Made by a program: the position numbers and the translations under genes. This document shows, one piece after another, positions 21,907-33,300 of a stretch of 64,000 nucleotides of DNA. Within the stretch, counting starts at the first letter, position 1, and each line of letters begins with the position of its first letter. The stretch lies in assembly GCA_015146655.1 (NCBI GenBank), contig VKHL01000032.1:62001-126000 (forward strand), given 5' to 3'. Source of the stretch: Ochromonas danica. Lineage: Eukaryota; Sar; Chrysophyceae; Chromulinales; Chromulinaceae. The notes beneath the pieces are model-generated. The model did not search any database. It was given only the letters and a program-made list of their open reading frames with translations, and was not told the DNA's origin.

Positions 21907-23556
21907 ATGAATGTTATATGGCAGTTACCAGGAGATATTCTTCACAGTGTTTATAGCGAGTGGTTGGGATGGAAGGATGTGTCAAGATTGGATGTAGCCT
22001 GTGTGGGCAAGAGTGATCGAGAAGTGTGGTTGACTTCTTTGAGTAGCCTTAGAATGACCACAAGACTGACAAATAAGAAAACATTATCAGCAGATAATAT
22101 ATTAAGGATATTTTATCGGTGGTTATGGAATCGCAAGATATTCTTTGTTGAAGGGTCTATTATTAGTCTGAATATCCTACGAGATCTTGTGAGAGTGTTG
22201 GACTTGGAGTCCTATTGTCCTGCTCTTAGGTCTGTTGAGATAAAGATGCCGACATGCGATGCGGTACTTTATGGTATTAAAATCAACATTAGTGCTCATC
22301 AGCTGGAGGATTATCTCTCTGCCTTCTTGAGTCATTGTCACAGTCTACAGGGAGTGACAATAACGATGTTGAATTATAACCGTGAAAGCTATCATGATGT
22401 TGTGTTTGAAGTGTTGGTAAAGAAGTTGAGAGATAATTCTCTCTTCAAGATATCTCTGACGCATGTCTCAGAATGGTATGAAGATCAAGTGATGTTAGCA
22501 ACTCTTCTGGCAAAGCATGCCTCCAGCTTACGAGATTTCACTCTTAATGCAAAGAGAGTGGATTTGCTCTTTTCCACCCTCATTGAGAATCATATTTGTC
22601 TGAGGGTGTTGGATGTCTATTTTCCTGATTTTTATGGGTCGATAGATTCTTTGATATCCTATCTCCCGTCTGCTGGAGACTTGTTAGAGAGCCTGACGGT
22701 TGGGGCGAAGAATTGGTACTGCAGCATCGATGATCTTATAGTTTCAGTGGCGATATCGTGTCCAAAGTTGACTCGCTTGGAATGTAATAGTAAAAATATA
22801 ATATGCAGCATGGAGAAAGTGCGTCTCCTCTATGAACAATGCCCTCATCTCCGGGATGTGTCTATTGATAAAACTATTCACGCAAATAACGATATCAAGA
22901 ACTTTTCTATATCGGTGAAAGGTTCCAATGAAGATTGGGCCGTTTGTCTATTTCATGCATTGAGAAGAAGACAGTACAAGCAAGTGACATTAAGACTAAG
23001 AGAAGACCATTATCATCCGGTGGAGAATCTAAAGTCTTTGCTGGAACTATGTGAGATTCGTTTAGATGCTTACGCATCTAATGAGTCTTTGATCTCCCTA
23101 CTACAAGATCTTCCCCGCTTGAATAGTTTATACTTGAGCCATTTCGTTGACCATCACTTCACTGATGCTACATTGTCAGCCGTCACACAGCACGCGAAGA
23201 GTCTAACAGAGTTGTTTATGGAGGTTTTTTATGCGAACATGTGTGATGATGGCCTCGGGTTTTCAGAGGAACTTATGAGTGACTTGATCAAGACATGTCA
23301 GTTGCTTGAGAGGTTAAGAATACCTTCTTATGGATTGGAGAGTCTTGTGGCAGTATCGAAACACACTAGTCTGAAATATTTTAACCTTATTATGTTTGAA
23401 TCAGTTCCTGAAGAAATGTTGGATGGACTACTATTGGATGATAAAGTGATTTGGCCTTCCACTCTAGAAGAAGCAACTGTCGACTACAGCTGCAATTATG
23501 AGTTCAATAAGAAATCTCGTCACTGGAGCAAACAGGTTGTAAATTTAATGACTTAA
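21907..23556 (+). CDS. F-box-like / leucine-rich-repeat protein
   Basis: A single exon of 549 residues. The N terminus (LPGDILHSVYSEWLGWKDVS, about residues 6-25, followed by RLDVACVGKSDREVW) has the pattern of an F-box-like or LRR-cap module. The rest is an irregular leucine-rich repeat array running to about residue 520, with units such as LARLLDVYFPD-type strands, CPKLTRLECNSKNI and CPHLRDVSIDKT. F-box/LRR proteins usually select substrates for SCF ubiquitin ligases, and large lineage-specific families of this type are common in protists. Whether Skp1 is bound cannot be told. The open frame starts at a TTG at 21883. The first ATG, 21907, is used. Confidence 0.72.
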   Translation: MNVIWQLPGDILHSVYSEWLGWKDVSRLDVACVGKSDREVWLTSLSSLRMTTRLTNKKTLSADNILRIFYRWLWNRKIFFVEGSIISLNILRDLVRVLDLESYCPALRSVEIKMPTCDAVLYGIKINISAHQLEDYLSAFLSHCHSLQGVTITMLNYNRESYHDVVFEVLVKKLRDNSLFKISLTHVSEWYEDQVMLATLLAKHASSLRDFTLNAKRVDLLFSTLIENHICLRVLDVYFPDFYGSIDSLISYLPSAGDLLESLTVGAKNWYCSIDDLIVSVAISCPKLTRLECNSKNIICSMEKVRLLYEQCPHLRDVSIDKTIHANNDIKNFSISVKGSNEDWAVCLFHALRRRQYKQVTLRLREDHYHPVENLKSLLELCEIRLDAYASNESLISLLQDLPRLNSLYLSHFVDHHFTDATLSAVTQHAKSLTELFMEVFYANMCDDGLGFSEELMSDLIKTCQLLERLRIPSYGLESLVAVSKHTSLKYFNLIMFESVPEEMLDGLLLDDKVIWPSTLEEATVDYSCNYEFNKKSRHWSKQVVNLMT

Positions 23557-24479
23557 GACCACTACCTTCGTATATTTAGATGTTGCGTTTGCAATAATAA
23601 TAATAATCTGCATGAAGATAAGAGGAAGTTACTCCCTTGTCATCTCTATGATGTTGGTGTACAATGAGGGAATGATAAATGTGAGTGAGAAAGACAGAAT
23701 AGAGTCTACTTCTGCATTGTTAGCCTCATAACTATTAGACGCAGCATAGCATAGACTTCAAAATTCGAAATCTGGAATTATTTATTAGCATAACTCTGAA
23801 CTCAAACCAAATGCTTGTTGTCAATGGTTCGCTTATCCATGGATAACAGTCAAGTGATAAGTACATGCTGTTCGTTTTGTTGAGATGAGTGATAGGAATC
23901 TACTCTATGAGTTAGTTGCCAGCAGTTAGGTTTATCAACACGTTTAGCACTGTGGGGTATATTGTCACTTCCAATACACCCCTTTAAACAGAGTTATGAA
24001 CTAGCAGGGTTAGACTAGCAACTAATTTGTACTCTCATTAATAAGTTATTTAGAGAAGACCAAAACAATAAATCAACATCATTCTCTGGTATTGTTTGTA
24101 AGTTGTTCGACCTTCACTACCACGCTGTCTATTTTACTGTCTGCCCAGCTTAGGATAGAGTTCACCATAGAGCCCCTTAAAAAATGAATGCAAACGATTC
24201 AATGCAAGCGATTTGCTGGTTACCAAATGAGCTATCATCACTGTACCATGATAAACCCCCGCTTCTAATGTACTGATGTGCTACAGCGTCATCCACCTTC
24301 AGCTACAGGAGATCTGAGATCGCAGAAAAGGAACACTACGAAACGACACAGAAAAGGAAAGGCACTAGCGGGTCTCCATTTCCGTGGCCCGTCTCGTTCA
24401 AACCATACGATACTCCCACGCTAGAGTGTACAGCTCAGAGGATCTCCTTCAGCTTCTTCTGATAGTCTCCCTGTCCCTC
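23557..24479. other. Intergenic region, no gene seen
   Basis: About 920 bp downstream of the LRR gene with no convincing open frame, RNA gene or repeat. It is bounded on the right by the remains of a dehydrogenase. Confidence 0.45.
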
Positions 24480-24800
24480 CACATCGGAAATAACCTGAAC
24501 CTTGCTAGCTTAGTCCAACACTTGATCAATGCCCGTCACACTCTCCGATACAGTCATTGGAGCTCGAGCACCTCTCCCATGTCAGTCTGTATCCATCCAG
24601 GATGAAGAACGAATACCTTGCCACCCCCTCCTTTTTAGTTGACATCCTCTGCAAAGGCTGCTGTTAGTATGTTCAAGGCAGTCTTCGAAGCGCTAAGCAG
24701 AGGCAATGGCAAACCTGTTCGGTTAGGGAAGAAAGTTGAGAGAGGCCATGATGAAAGACACCACCACCCACATAATTGCCAATCAAACACGGACTGATGT
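24480..24800 (-). pseudogene. Decayed short-chain dehydrogenase fragment
   Basis: SDR-like pieces occur in order on the minus strand but in different frames. Around 24704-24650 there is PLLSASKTALNILTAAFAED (YxxxK region, with the catalytic Tyr replaced by Leu). Around 24624-24575 there is KVFVLHPGWIQTDMG. Around 24565-24508 there is ARAPMTVSESVTGIDQVLD. A stop follows the first piece, and at least one frame change separates the second from the third. These segments match the C-terminal half of C-factor/sniffer-like SDRs. No N-terminal Rossmann part is recognisable upstream. It differs in type from the intact SDR at 17.3 kb, so it is not simply a copy of that gene. Confidence 0.7.
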
Positions 24801-24942
24801 CTGCAGAGTGTATAATATGTCAACAATAAATAGCATTACACTTTCTTTTGAAATCGATCATATTTCAAGTAACCCACCTACGAGACTCAATCTTTGTAAT
24901 CTACTGGCATTATATTTATCAAGGACACCATTGTTAGCACGC

Positions 24943-25037
24943 GGGGAATTGGTCTAGGGGTATGATTCTCGCTTAGGGTGCGAGAGGTCCCGGGTTCGAA
25001 CCCAGCCTTCGTTGCTAAGAAATTCCCGGATTCCCCC
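24943..25037 (+). tRNA. tRNA-Pro (AGG) with a 23-nt insert in the T-loop
   Basis: The acceptor GGGGAAT (24943-24949) pairs with ATTCCCC (25030-25036), with discriminator C at 25037. The anticodon arm is CTCGC-TTAGGGT-GCGAG with anticodon AGG at 24975-24977. From TTGGTCTAGG to the T-stem the body is close to animal tRNA-Pro. T-stem strands are CCGGG (24990-24994) and CCCGG (25025-25029), with 30 bases between them. TTC (24995-24997) pairs with GAA (25019-25021), with an ATT bulge at 25022-25024. Removing 25001-25023 leaves the standard loop TTCGAAT. The insert differs in sequence and length from that of the CGG gene but sits at the same site. A T4 run follows at 25046-25049. Confidence 0.88.
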
Positions 25038-25045
25038 GCCGAATC

Positions 25046-25049
25046 TTTT
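25046..25049 (+). terminator. RNA polymerase III terminator (T4)
   Basis: Four T residues start nine bases after the end of the tRNA-Pro (AGG) gene. Confidence 0.65.
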
Positions 25050-25250
25050 GCTTCGCTGCGATATCATTTTAGTATATTGCCATGATAACTTCTCTATATT
25101 CATAACTTCTCTATGTTGTGAATTAGATCTAGAATAGTTATTAGTTCTTCCGTTAAATGCCAAATGACAATCGCACACAAATCCACTGTGATATTTACAC
25201 TGATACTGTACATTATTTAAAACATACGCTGACCAACCAATCTCTACTGC

Positions 25251-27204
25251 TTAATCAGTAATATGAGCTCGACTAATTACACTTTGCAATCCAGGAACAG
25301 GAAGAAGTGAAGGAAATGGTTCAACTAAATCGGGATCACTATGAACGATCATAAACTCGCATTTCGAGATCTTCTTATAATCCAAAGCAAAGTTTGGATC
25401 ATTTGGTTGTAAATTCTTAGCATTTTCAAAGTCCTCCCCAGCTGCTGCATAGTTCCCCAATGCCTAAGATATAACACAACAACAATGATTACCTAGGAGC
25501 AGCTCTCTAAGGATAAGACAAACCATCAGCTATTACCTTATGACTCCATCCACGTCGAAACAGACAATGTGCACTTTGAGGATTCAATGTTAAACAATAG
25601 TTAAACTTCTCTAAAGCTTCTTGATGTTGACTAAGATTTTGTAAGACTTTTGCTTCAGCAAAATGAACTAAGAAGTTATGTCGATCATTATCACTATAAT
25701 GTGTTGTTCCACATAATTGGAAAAGTTGTAATGCTTTTTCAAATTGTTGTAAATATTGATAACATTGTCCTAGAAAGAAGTAAACACTTCCTTGAGCTAA
25801 GTCATCAGGAACAAAAGCATGTAGTTCTTCACTTAGACATTCTTCTAATACAGTTGTACATTCTTCATATCTTTGTAACATATAATAACATAATGCAAGA
25901 TGATACCGTAGAATCCAATGCATTCGTTGTAAATAGAGAAGATCTTCTTTTAACTCTGCTTTCATTCGCTTCTCTTCTTCTTCATTGTCTTCACTATCTT
26001 TGTTGTTGTTGTTATTGTTCTCTCTTTTCTGATTGAATTGAAGGAGTTTTTCGTTTAAGATTTGATCGCTTAGTCGAGATGCATGAGATAATACTTGTAA
26101 TGCTTCTTCGAAATGTTCAAGATCAATCTCACAGAAGGAACGAAATGATAAGATTCGAGCGCGACTCAACTACAGTAGGAGAAGATGTGACAAATTAGAC
26201 AAGACCGTAGAAACAGATAGAGAAACAGACAGAGAGACAGACAATATTAGAGTGTGACAGTGAGAGACAGGCAGAGAAACAGACAGAGAGACAGAGAGAT
26301 AAACAATGTTAGAGTGTGACAGAGGGTGAAACACAGACAGAGCGAGTGACGGAGAGAGAGTGTGTGTATGACAGAGAAGGAGACAGTTTGTTTGAGACAA
26401 GGATAGTGAGTAACATAGACATAAACATGACAAAGACGCGAGATAGACATACATATAACATCAAGCAAGTACATAAGAAATAGTTGACCTACCACATCTT
26501 TTTCTGGAATTAGATCGTAAACAGTAGCAAAATCACTTGCTGCTCCTTTAATATCTCGAAGTAATCTCTTCACTGATCCTCTTGATAACAATAAAGCACA
26601 CATATCTTCAAACCCTTTACTTTCTGCATAGTTATAGTCATTAAGTGCCTAAACAACAGAACAGTGAACAGAGAACATGATTATTGACTATCAGCTGTGT
26701 GATATGGTAATAGATACAATGAGGTGGTGATCTATCTGTTGTTGTTATTGTTGTTGTACCTGTTCATAGTTCCCCAGCTTACTATGACAATCTCCTCGCA
26801 GGAAGTAATTTCCAGGATTAGAAGGATTAATTGCAATAGCTTTACCCAAGTCCATGAGCGCTAACTTATGTGCTATTATGACATATAGTATACCATATAA
26901 CATAATAACAGTATAACACACATAGGATACTTCGAGAGAAGCTTACCATTGATTTCATAAAAGAGAGTTCCTCTCATTTCAAAAACACGATGTATAGGAA
27001 TAGCAGCTAAACTAGTATTTTCATGTTTATTTCGTTGTTGTTGTTGTTTAGGACTCATTCCTTCTTCATCATAGATTCCATGGTCTTTCATGCTGATAAT
27101 CTAATATCATATATATTATATCCAATAAACAGTTACAACAACAAGTGTGAGAACAGTGTACGTGTGTATATATACTATCGCATATATATATATATGTGTG
27201 TACA

Positions 27205-27279
<75 letters not shown>

Positions 27280-28379
27280 AGGGGTGCATACCTTGGTAAG
27301 ACCTTCGATCGCCTCTCTTTGTGAACCAATAGCTCGACGACAAAATGCTAGACTATATAATGCTTTATGATTTCGTGGACTTCTTGCTAAGACTTTCTCT
27401 AAAATATTAGTAGCAGATTGATAATCATTCAAACGAATATAACATGTAGCTGTCACCAATTGATAATCATCATCTTCGTCAATTAGACTAGCCGCCTAAC
27501 AATGAAAGAGAAAACATGAGATAACAGTAAGTATTCCCAACAGTATTGGGTGGAGATAGAGAGAGAGATTACCCGACTAGCATCTTCTAATGCTGAGCTA
27601 ATATTAGCAGGATTTGAATCAAGAATTAACTTTGCTTGAGCTCTCTTATATAAGGTATCAGCTAGTTGTTCTTCAATATCACGAAAATATAATGCTGTAG
27701 TGGAAACTAGATGATCATCTCGATCTCGATTGACATAGTTAAATGGTCGAAAAGCTTGTGCTTGCTGTTGTCTACTAAAAGCAGATCTCCCACCAGCACT
27801 ACTTGACTGACTGCCACTATGAACATCACGAGATTGACTATCATTTGGTGAACCAACTCGATTAGTGGTTAGGTCGATAGTACTTGGTTGACTCGAATTG
27901 CCCCAGGTTACCCCTAGGACAGGACTACTACTATTACCACTGTTAGCAATATTGTTGTTGTTGAGGTTGAGATTGACTTTTGATAGCTTGCTAGTGATGA
28001 CAATGGGATTATCAGGAATACGTGTTGCAAGTTTTGCATCTAATAATGCCACGGCTTTATCAAAGTCTGTTAAAACAAGTATAAAAAGATGCATTTGTTA
28101 AGTATGTTTGAAACTCATTACTAATACTACTACTATCATTATTATGGTAACAATGTTATGTTGTGTTATGTTATGTTATGTTATGTTATGTTATGTTATG
28201 TTATGTTATGTTATGTTATGTTATGTTATGTTATGTTATGGGATAGATAGATAGATAGATAGCTTACCATAGATAGCTTCAATGACTTTGTTCTTCTGTT
28301 CTGTTCGAAATCGAATATCTCCTCTCTCTGATAAACAACATCACACAACATTATATCACATCACATCACACACACAGAC

Positions 28380-28416
<37 letters not shown>

Positions 28417-28419
28417 GAG

Positions 28420-28461
<42 letters not shown>

Positions 28462-29440
28462 ACACATATACACACACACACATACGTCAACAAAATAAGA
28501 AAATGCATGTAATAATTAATAATTAATAATTAATAGATAATAGAGAGTAGAAGTATATCTCTATATGCTAACCTGTATATAAAGCAGGTTGATGTTCATC
28601 TAATAAGATTGCATCAGAAAGTTGTTGTTCTGCTTTCTGATGTTGATTTAATATCTTCATAGCACGACCCATTAGAGCTCTAGCATTCACACTAGCAGCA
28701 TCTAATCGAAGAATTTCTTGACTATCTGAAATAACTTCTTCATATCTTTTCAATTCAAATGCTGATAAAGCACGTCGATAACGACATTTTATCAGAAATT
28801 CTTGATTAATATTATTATTAATATTAATAATATTATTACTATTATTACTATTATTGTTATTATTAGTTGATCCTTCCTCCTTTGTCAATGCCATAGTAAA
28901 ATCAGAAAGTGCTTGTTCATGACGACCAAATTCTGCACAGACAGTTCCTCTAGAATAATAGTGATTAGCATTGGGATCATATCGTATGGCCAGGTCCATG
29001 TCTTCCAAGGCTAACGCTGCTTTACGAAGACGTGCTAGACATAATCCACGATTACAATAATGTCCACCTACTTCAGGTTCTAATCGAATATTAAAACTAT
29101 AATCAAAATAAGCTTCTTTATATAAATCCATTTGTTTATGACAATTAGCACGTAGATTAAACAAGGCTATACTAGGATGATAAGAGATGCCTTGGTTAAA
29201 GCAGTCTAAGGCACCTTTGATATCTCCACTATCAAGATAGATCTTTCCTTCACGAACGAGGACTAATGCCTTTTGAGAATCTGTCATGAATTCTTTGACA
29301 TGGGACATAGCTTGAGTTAAGGCAAGAGACTGTAAACGACTTTTACGTCGACCACTGAAATGACCTCCTCCTCCTCCACCACCACCACTACCATGAGTAG
29401 TACTATAGGAAGAAGATGGTCTTCGTGCTTCTGGTGTCAT
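25251..29440 (-). CDS. Large tetratricopeptide-repeat (TPR) protein
   Basis: Nine exons: 29440-28573, 28327-28268, 28066-27573, 27495-27292, 27100-26947, 26872-26760, 26648-26493, 26169-25537 and 25463-25251. Phases fit throughout and give 964 residues. After a Gly-rich basic N terminus, TPR units start at about residue 55 (VREGKIYLDSGDIKGALDCF). They recur through exon 1, with typical W/L-G-Y-A-P spacing as in YCNRGLCLARLRKAALALED and YYSRGTVCAEFGRHEQALSD. They return in exons 4, 6 and 8. The protein is a superhelical scaffold, and partners are unknown. Large multi-TPR proteins are frequent in cilia, but that is weak inference. Asn runs in exons 1 and 8 are insertions between helices. Several introns are filled with microsatellites. 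Confidence 0.82.
27209..27277. repeat. (TG)n microsatellite in intron
   Basis: About 34 TG dinucleotides lie within the fourth intron of the TPR gene, beside the splice donor at 27291. On the coding strand this is a CA run just after the donor. Confidence 0.9.
28165..28260. repeat. (TTATG)n and (GATA)n tandem repeats in intron
   Basis: About fifteen copies of a TTATG pentamer run to 28240 and are followed directly by five GATA units, all within the second intron of the TPR gene. Confidence 0.9.
28362..28480. repeat. (CA)n compound microsatellite in intron
   Basis: CA runs broken by GAGACACATA units occur twice in the first intron of the TPR gene. The repeated interruption suggests an internal duplication of the array. 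Confidence 0.85.
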
Positions 29441-29885
29441 TGTTATTCAATGTAGACTACTATAGTATTGGAATAGTCAATTGATATATGAGAAGTAGAG
29501 AAATAATGTCTTCACTAGAGATTACAATTCTCTTCAATATAGGAAATAGTTAATAGGCTGAACTGGATAACAGAAGAGCAGAAGCGGATAACGTTAGCAT
29601 AGGATAGGATAGGGAAGGTAATCGTTGATCAACAATGAAGTATGATTATTGCGCGGGAAGTTGGTGAAACGGTCGTGTGTTGTACATCATAAGTTAACAT
29701 TAACTTAAGAACAGTTGGCAGTGAACCGTTTCACCCTGTCCTTCCAACAGTCACAACAACAACAACAACGACAACAACAACGACAACAACAATTATTACT
29801 GGTCAGTTAGAACAGCCATTATATCTTATTCTGCTACTTCTTTATTGTTATTGTCTACAACTATCAATCAATTTCTTTCATTACC
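29441..29885. promoter_or_regulatory. Divergent promoter region with an 11-bp inverted repeat
   Basis: 445 bp separate the ATGs of the TPR gene (minus) and the kinesin (plus), so both promoters must lie here. GGTGAAACGGT (29663-29673) and its exact reverse complement ACCGTTTCACC (29725-29735) are 51 bp apart. Between them is a smaller dyad, AAGTTA-ACAT-TAACTT. A CAA/CGA triplet run at 29754-29790 is probably 5' UTR of the kinesin. Confidence 0.55.
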
Positions 29886-30330
29886 ATGGCAATGCATAAA
29901 GTTGTCACAGAATATACTGCAGTAGAAGGATCAGCATCGAATATTCGTGTATTTATTCGTGCTCGACCAGTAGAAGATGAAAGTGATCCATCTGAATTTA
30001 TTCATATTGATGAAGATCGTAAGTTAATGATCAAAGATCCTGACCCTGGGTCAAACAAAAGATACGGTGAAGTGTCTTTTCAGTTTGATCGTATCTTTTG
30101 GACAAATGTGAAACAAGATGAGATTTTTGAGAAAACTTGTATTGATCAAATTGATCATGTGTTAAATGGATATAATAGTTGTTGCTTTGCTTGTAAGTGA
30201 TCTCCTTCTTCTCTATCATACCTATTAACACTTGTCATTGATGTCATTGCCATTGTTTGCTTGTCTTGGTCTTTGTGTGTGTGTGTGTGTGTGTTGCTGT
30301 TTGTGTGTGTGTGTGTGTGTGTCTCTCTCT

Positions 30331-30388
<58 letters not shown>

Positions 30389-33300
30389 TAACAGATGGTC
30401 AGACAGGTTCAGGTAAAACCTATACCATGTTTGGTAATGAAGGAGAAATCCGTGGTATAATTCCTAGATCTATCGAATATCTCTTCCAAGCATTAGCCAA
30501 ACGATCAGTAACTTCTGAAGTGGCTATGGTTTGTTCTTTTCTTGAGATTTATAATGATCAAATACGTGATCTTGGGAAAGCTTATCTTGTTGCTATGGGT
30601 GTAGAGTCAAGTACTTCATTAGCACTCTACGAGAAAACATCTGAAATATTTGAAAATCTTGCTGGTAAAAGAGGAAATCCATATTTTGCACCAGCTTTTC
30701 ATCGTCCAGGTTCAGCCTTAGCTAATAGTGTAGAGACACGACCAGGATTAAAAGAAGTACAAGATGAATTTAATACTATGAATTATGAAATTCGTGAAGA
30801 TAATGATGGAAATGTCTTTGTGAAAGATCTCTCTCTCGTCCCCGTGACAACCATGGAAGAGGTTATCTCGATGATTAATATGGGATTACGTGTTCGTGCA
30901 ACGCATGAGACGAAAATGAATGCTGTCTCCTCACGATCACATACAGTCTTTACAATTAATGTCTTACAAAGAGATAAGATAACAGGACAAGCTATGACAG
31001 GAATGTTAAATTTAGTTGATTTAGCAGGTTCAGAAAGAATTAAGAAAAGTGAAAGTCAAGGAATACGATTAAAAGAAGCATTACATATTAATACTAGTCT
31101 AACAGCATTAGGAAAAGTGATTATGGCATTAGATAGTAGTAATACAGAAAATAATGTTCATGTACCTTATCGTGATTCCAAGTTAACACGTATTTTACAG
31201 AATAGTTTAGGTGGAAATTCCTTTACAAGTGTAATTGCTGCAATTCATCCATGTCAGAAATATTATGAAGAATGTTTATCAACATTACAATTTGCTAATC
31301 GTTGTAGAAATGTTCGTAATAATCCTCGTGTGAACTATATTGAAGATGGTACAGAAGATAAAGAACGACGTATTCGTAAGTTAATTGAAGAAGTGAATGT
31401 TCTAAGAAATAAAGTAGCTCAGATGACAGCTGGTGGTGGTGGAGGAGGTGCAGGTGGAATGGGAGGTAAAGGGTCAGGAGGAAGTGATATCACCTTACCT
31501 AAACTAGTTGCTATCCTGAAGTCTATCGGAATGCAAGCAAGTCTAACTTCTGATGGTTGTCTTCTAGTCAATGGTAAGAAATACTCTCAGGAGGCACTGG
31601 GTCTTGGTGGGGAAGGTTCTTATGCTGATAGCAATCCTTCCTTTACTAACACAGCAGGTGAAGGAGGAAGAAGTAATAAAGATGGAAATCTTAATTCGAA
31701 TAACATTGAGAAATTACAAAAAACAATTAAAGAATTGAAAGAAAATAATGAAGCTATTTCAATTCGTTCAAAAGAAAGAAAAGCACAAGTTGATGAACAA
31801 ACAAAAGAATTACAACGATTAACTAATGAATTAACAAAATGTAAAACTACTATAAAACATAAAGAATTTGAATATAATACTCTTTTAGAAGATAAAGAAA
31901 GATCATTAAATGAATTAAGAACAACAATGGAAGCTAAACATCATGATGAATTAGATGCTATGTTAAAAGCAAATAAAGAAATTCTACATTTACAACAAAT
32001 GGAACAGGATCGTATTCCTAAAGCACTAAAAGAATATACTGATTTAATACAAAGATTTGATAAACAACGTACTTCTATTGAAGGTCCTTTAAGAAAAGAA
32101 TTTGATACTCATTTATTTCAAATTGATCAAAGTCGTCAACAAGAAATTGAAAATATTAAAAAACAATATGAATATTTCTTAATGGAAAAGGATAAAGCAT
32201 TAAGTGGTTTTGTTGAAGCATTTAATGTCTATCGTAGTAAAAAGACAGAAATGCTTCGTATGGCAGAAAGAGAAATTGTTCGTTTATATGATTACACGGA
32301 AAGAATTGAAGAAATTCTGGATAATGTTGAGAAAGGAAAGTATCAAGTACGTCAAAAGCAAGGACAACGTGGTGGTAAAAGTACAACTGGTATGATGATA
32401 GCAGCTGGTGGATCATTTAATGGACCTCCTAATTTAGATAATACTGGAGGTGGAGGTGGTGATGTTGGTTCATTTGGTGCTGTTGTTCTTCCCAAAGGAT
32501 TGCGTCCAATGAATCCTCTGAGGATCGGTTCTGTTCCAGGTGGTGGAGGATTAGAGCTCACAAAGAGAATTGTTCATCGCCACAAGGAAAGAGTTGCTCG
32601 ATTAGATAAAATGAAAGAAGAAGCCTTTCAGAAATCATTGCATTATGCTGCTCAAACTGGTGCCACTGCAACAGGCAATCTTGACAATCACTTGCGACAA
32701 CAAGTTCAAGAGCTTCTTGTTGAAAAGCCCAATGCTCTGCATAAGAAGTTATCCATGTCACCTACTAATCGCAAAGGAAGACCTGCAAGACGAGCACCCA
32801 TGGCACAGGAAGCCTCCTCAGATTACGAAGATGCTGGACAGCAAAAGCCTCTCAATGCTATACAAAGAGCTAACTTTGCTCGACCTAGTACAACGGATCT
32901 TTCTCGTCCATCTGCCTTTTCTACCACTACATCTCCTAATGCCGGGTATAACTCTGCTAATGCTACAGCTCCAGGACATTTGGAAAATAGAATGAGACCT
33001 GGTACAACGTCTGCCTTGTCTCAAACCAGTGTCTCCAGCGCTTCTGCTCCTGCCATAGACACTGAAGCAGCAATGCTGAATGCAGAATTAATGCAAGAAC
33101 TCGGGCAATTACGTTTACAATCCAAACTCGAAGAAGTAAGATCATCTTGATCCATTACAGTATATGGTTATCTCATATTTCTAAGCCAAAACGTAATGTA
33201 TGTATCATTAGATTACTACTCAAAAGGTTCTCAATGATCTGTCCACGAACGAGACGTTCAAGTATATTCAGAAGCTGGAGAAAGACATTGGCAAGCTTCG

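Noticed and set aside
20618-25037. tRNA-like sequences as SINE or tRNA-derived pseudogene copies
   Set aside because: Both have perfect acceptor, anticodon and T-stem pairing, different valid Pro anticodons, Pol III terminators and no A-rich tail or repeat body.
26170-26454. Ser/Leu/Cys-rich minus-strand frame (YVYLASLSCLCLCYSLSLSQ)
   Set aside because: It comes from GACAGAGA-type repeats in an intron of the TPR gene.
27023-27459. Open frames rich in Cys-Val or His-Thr on both strands
   Set aside because: They are translations of the TG/CA microsatellite in an intron.
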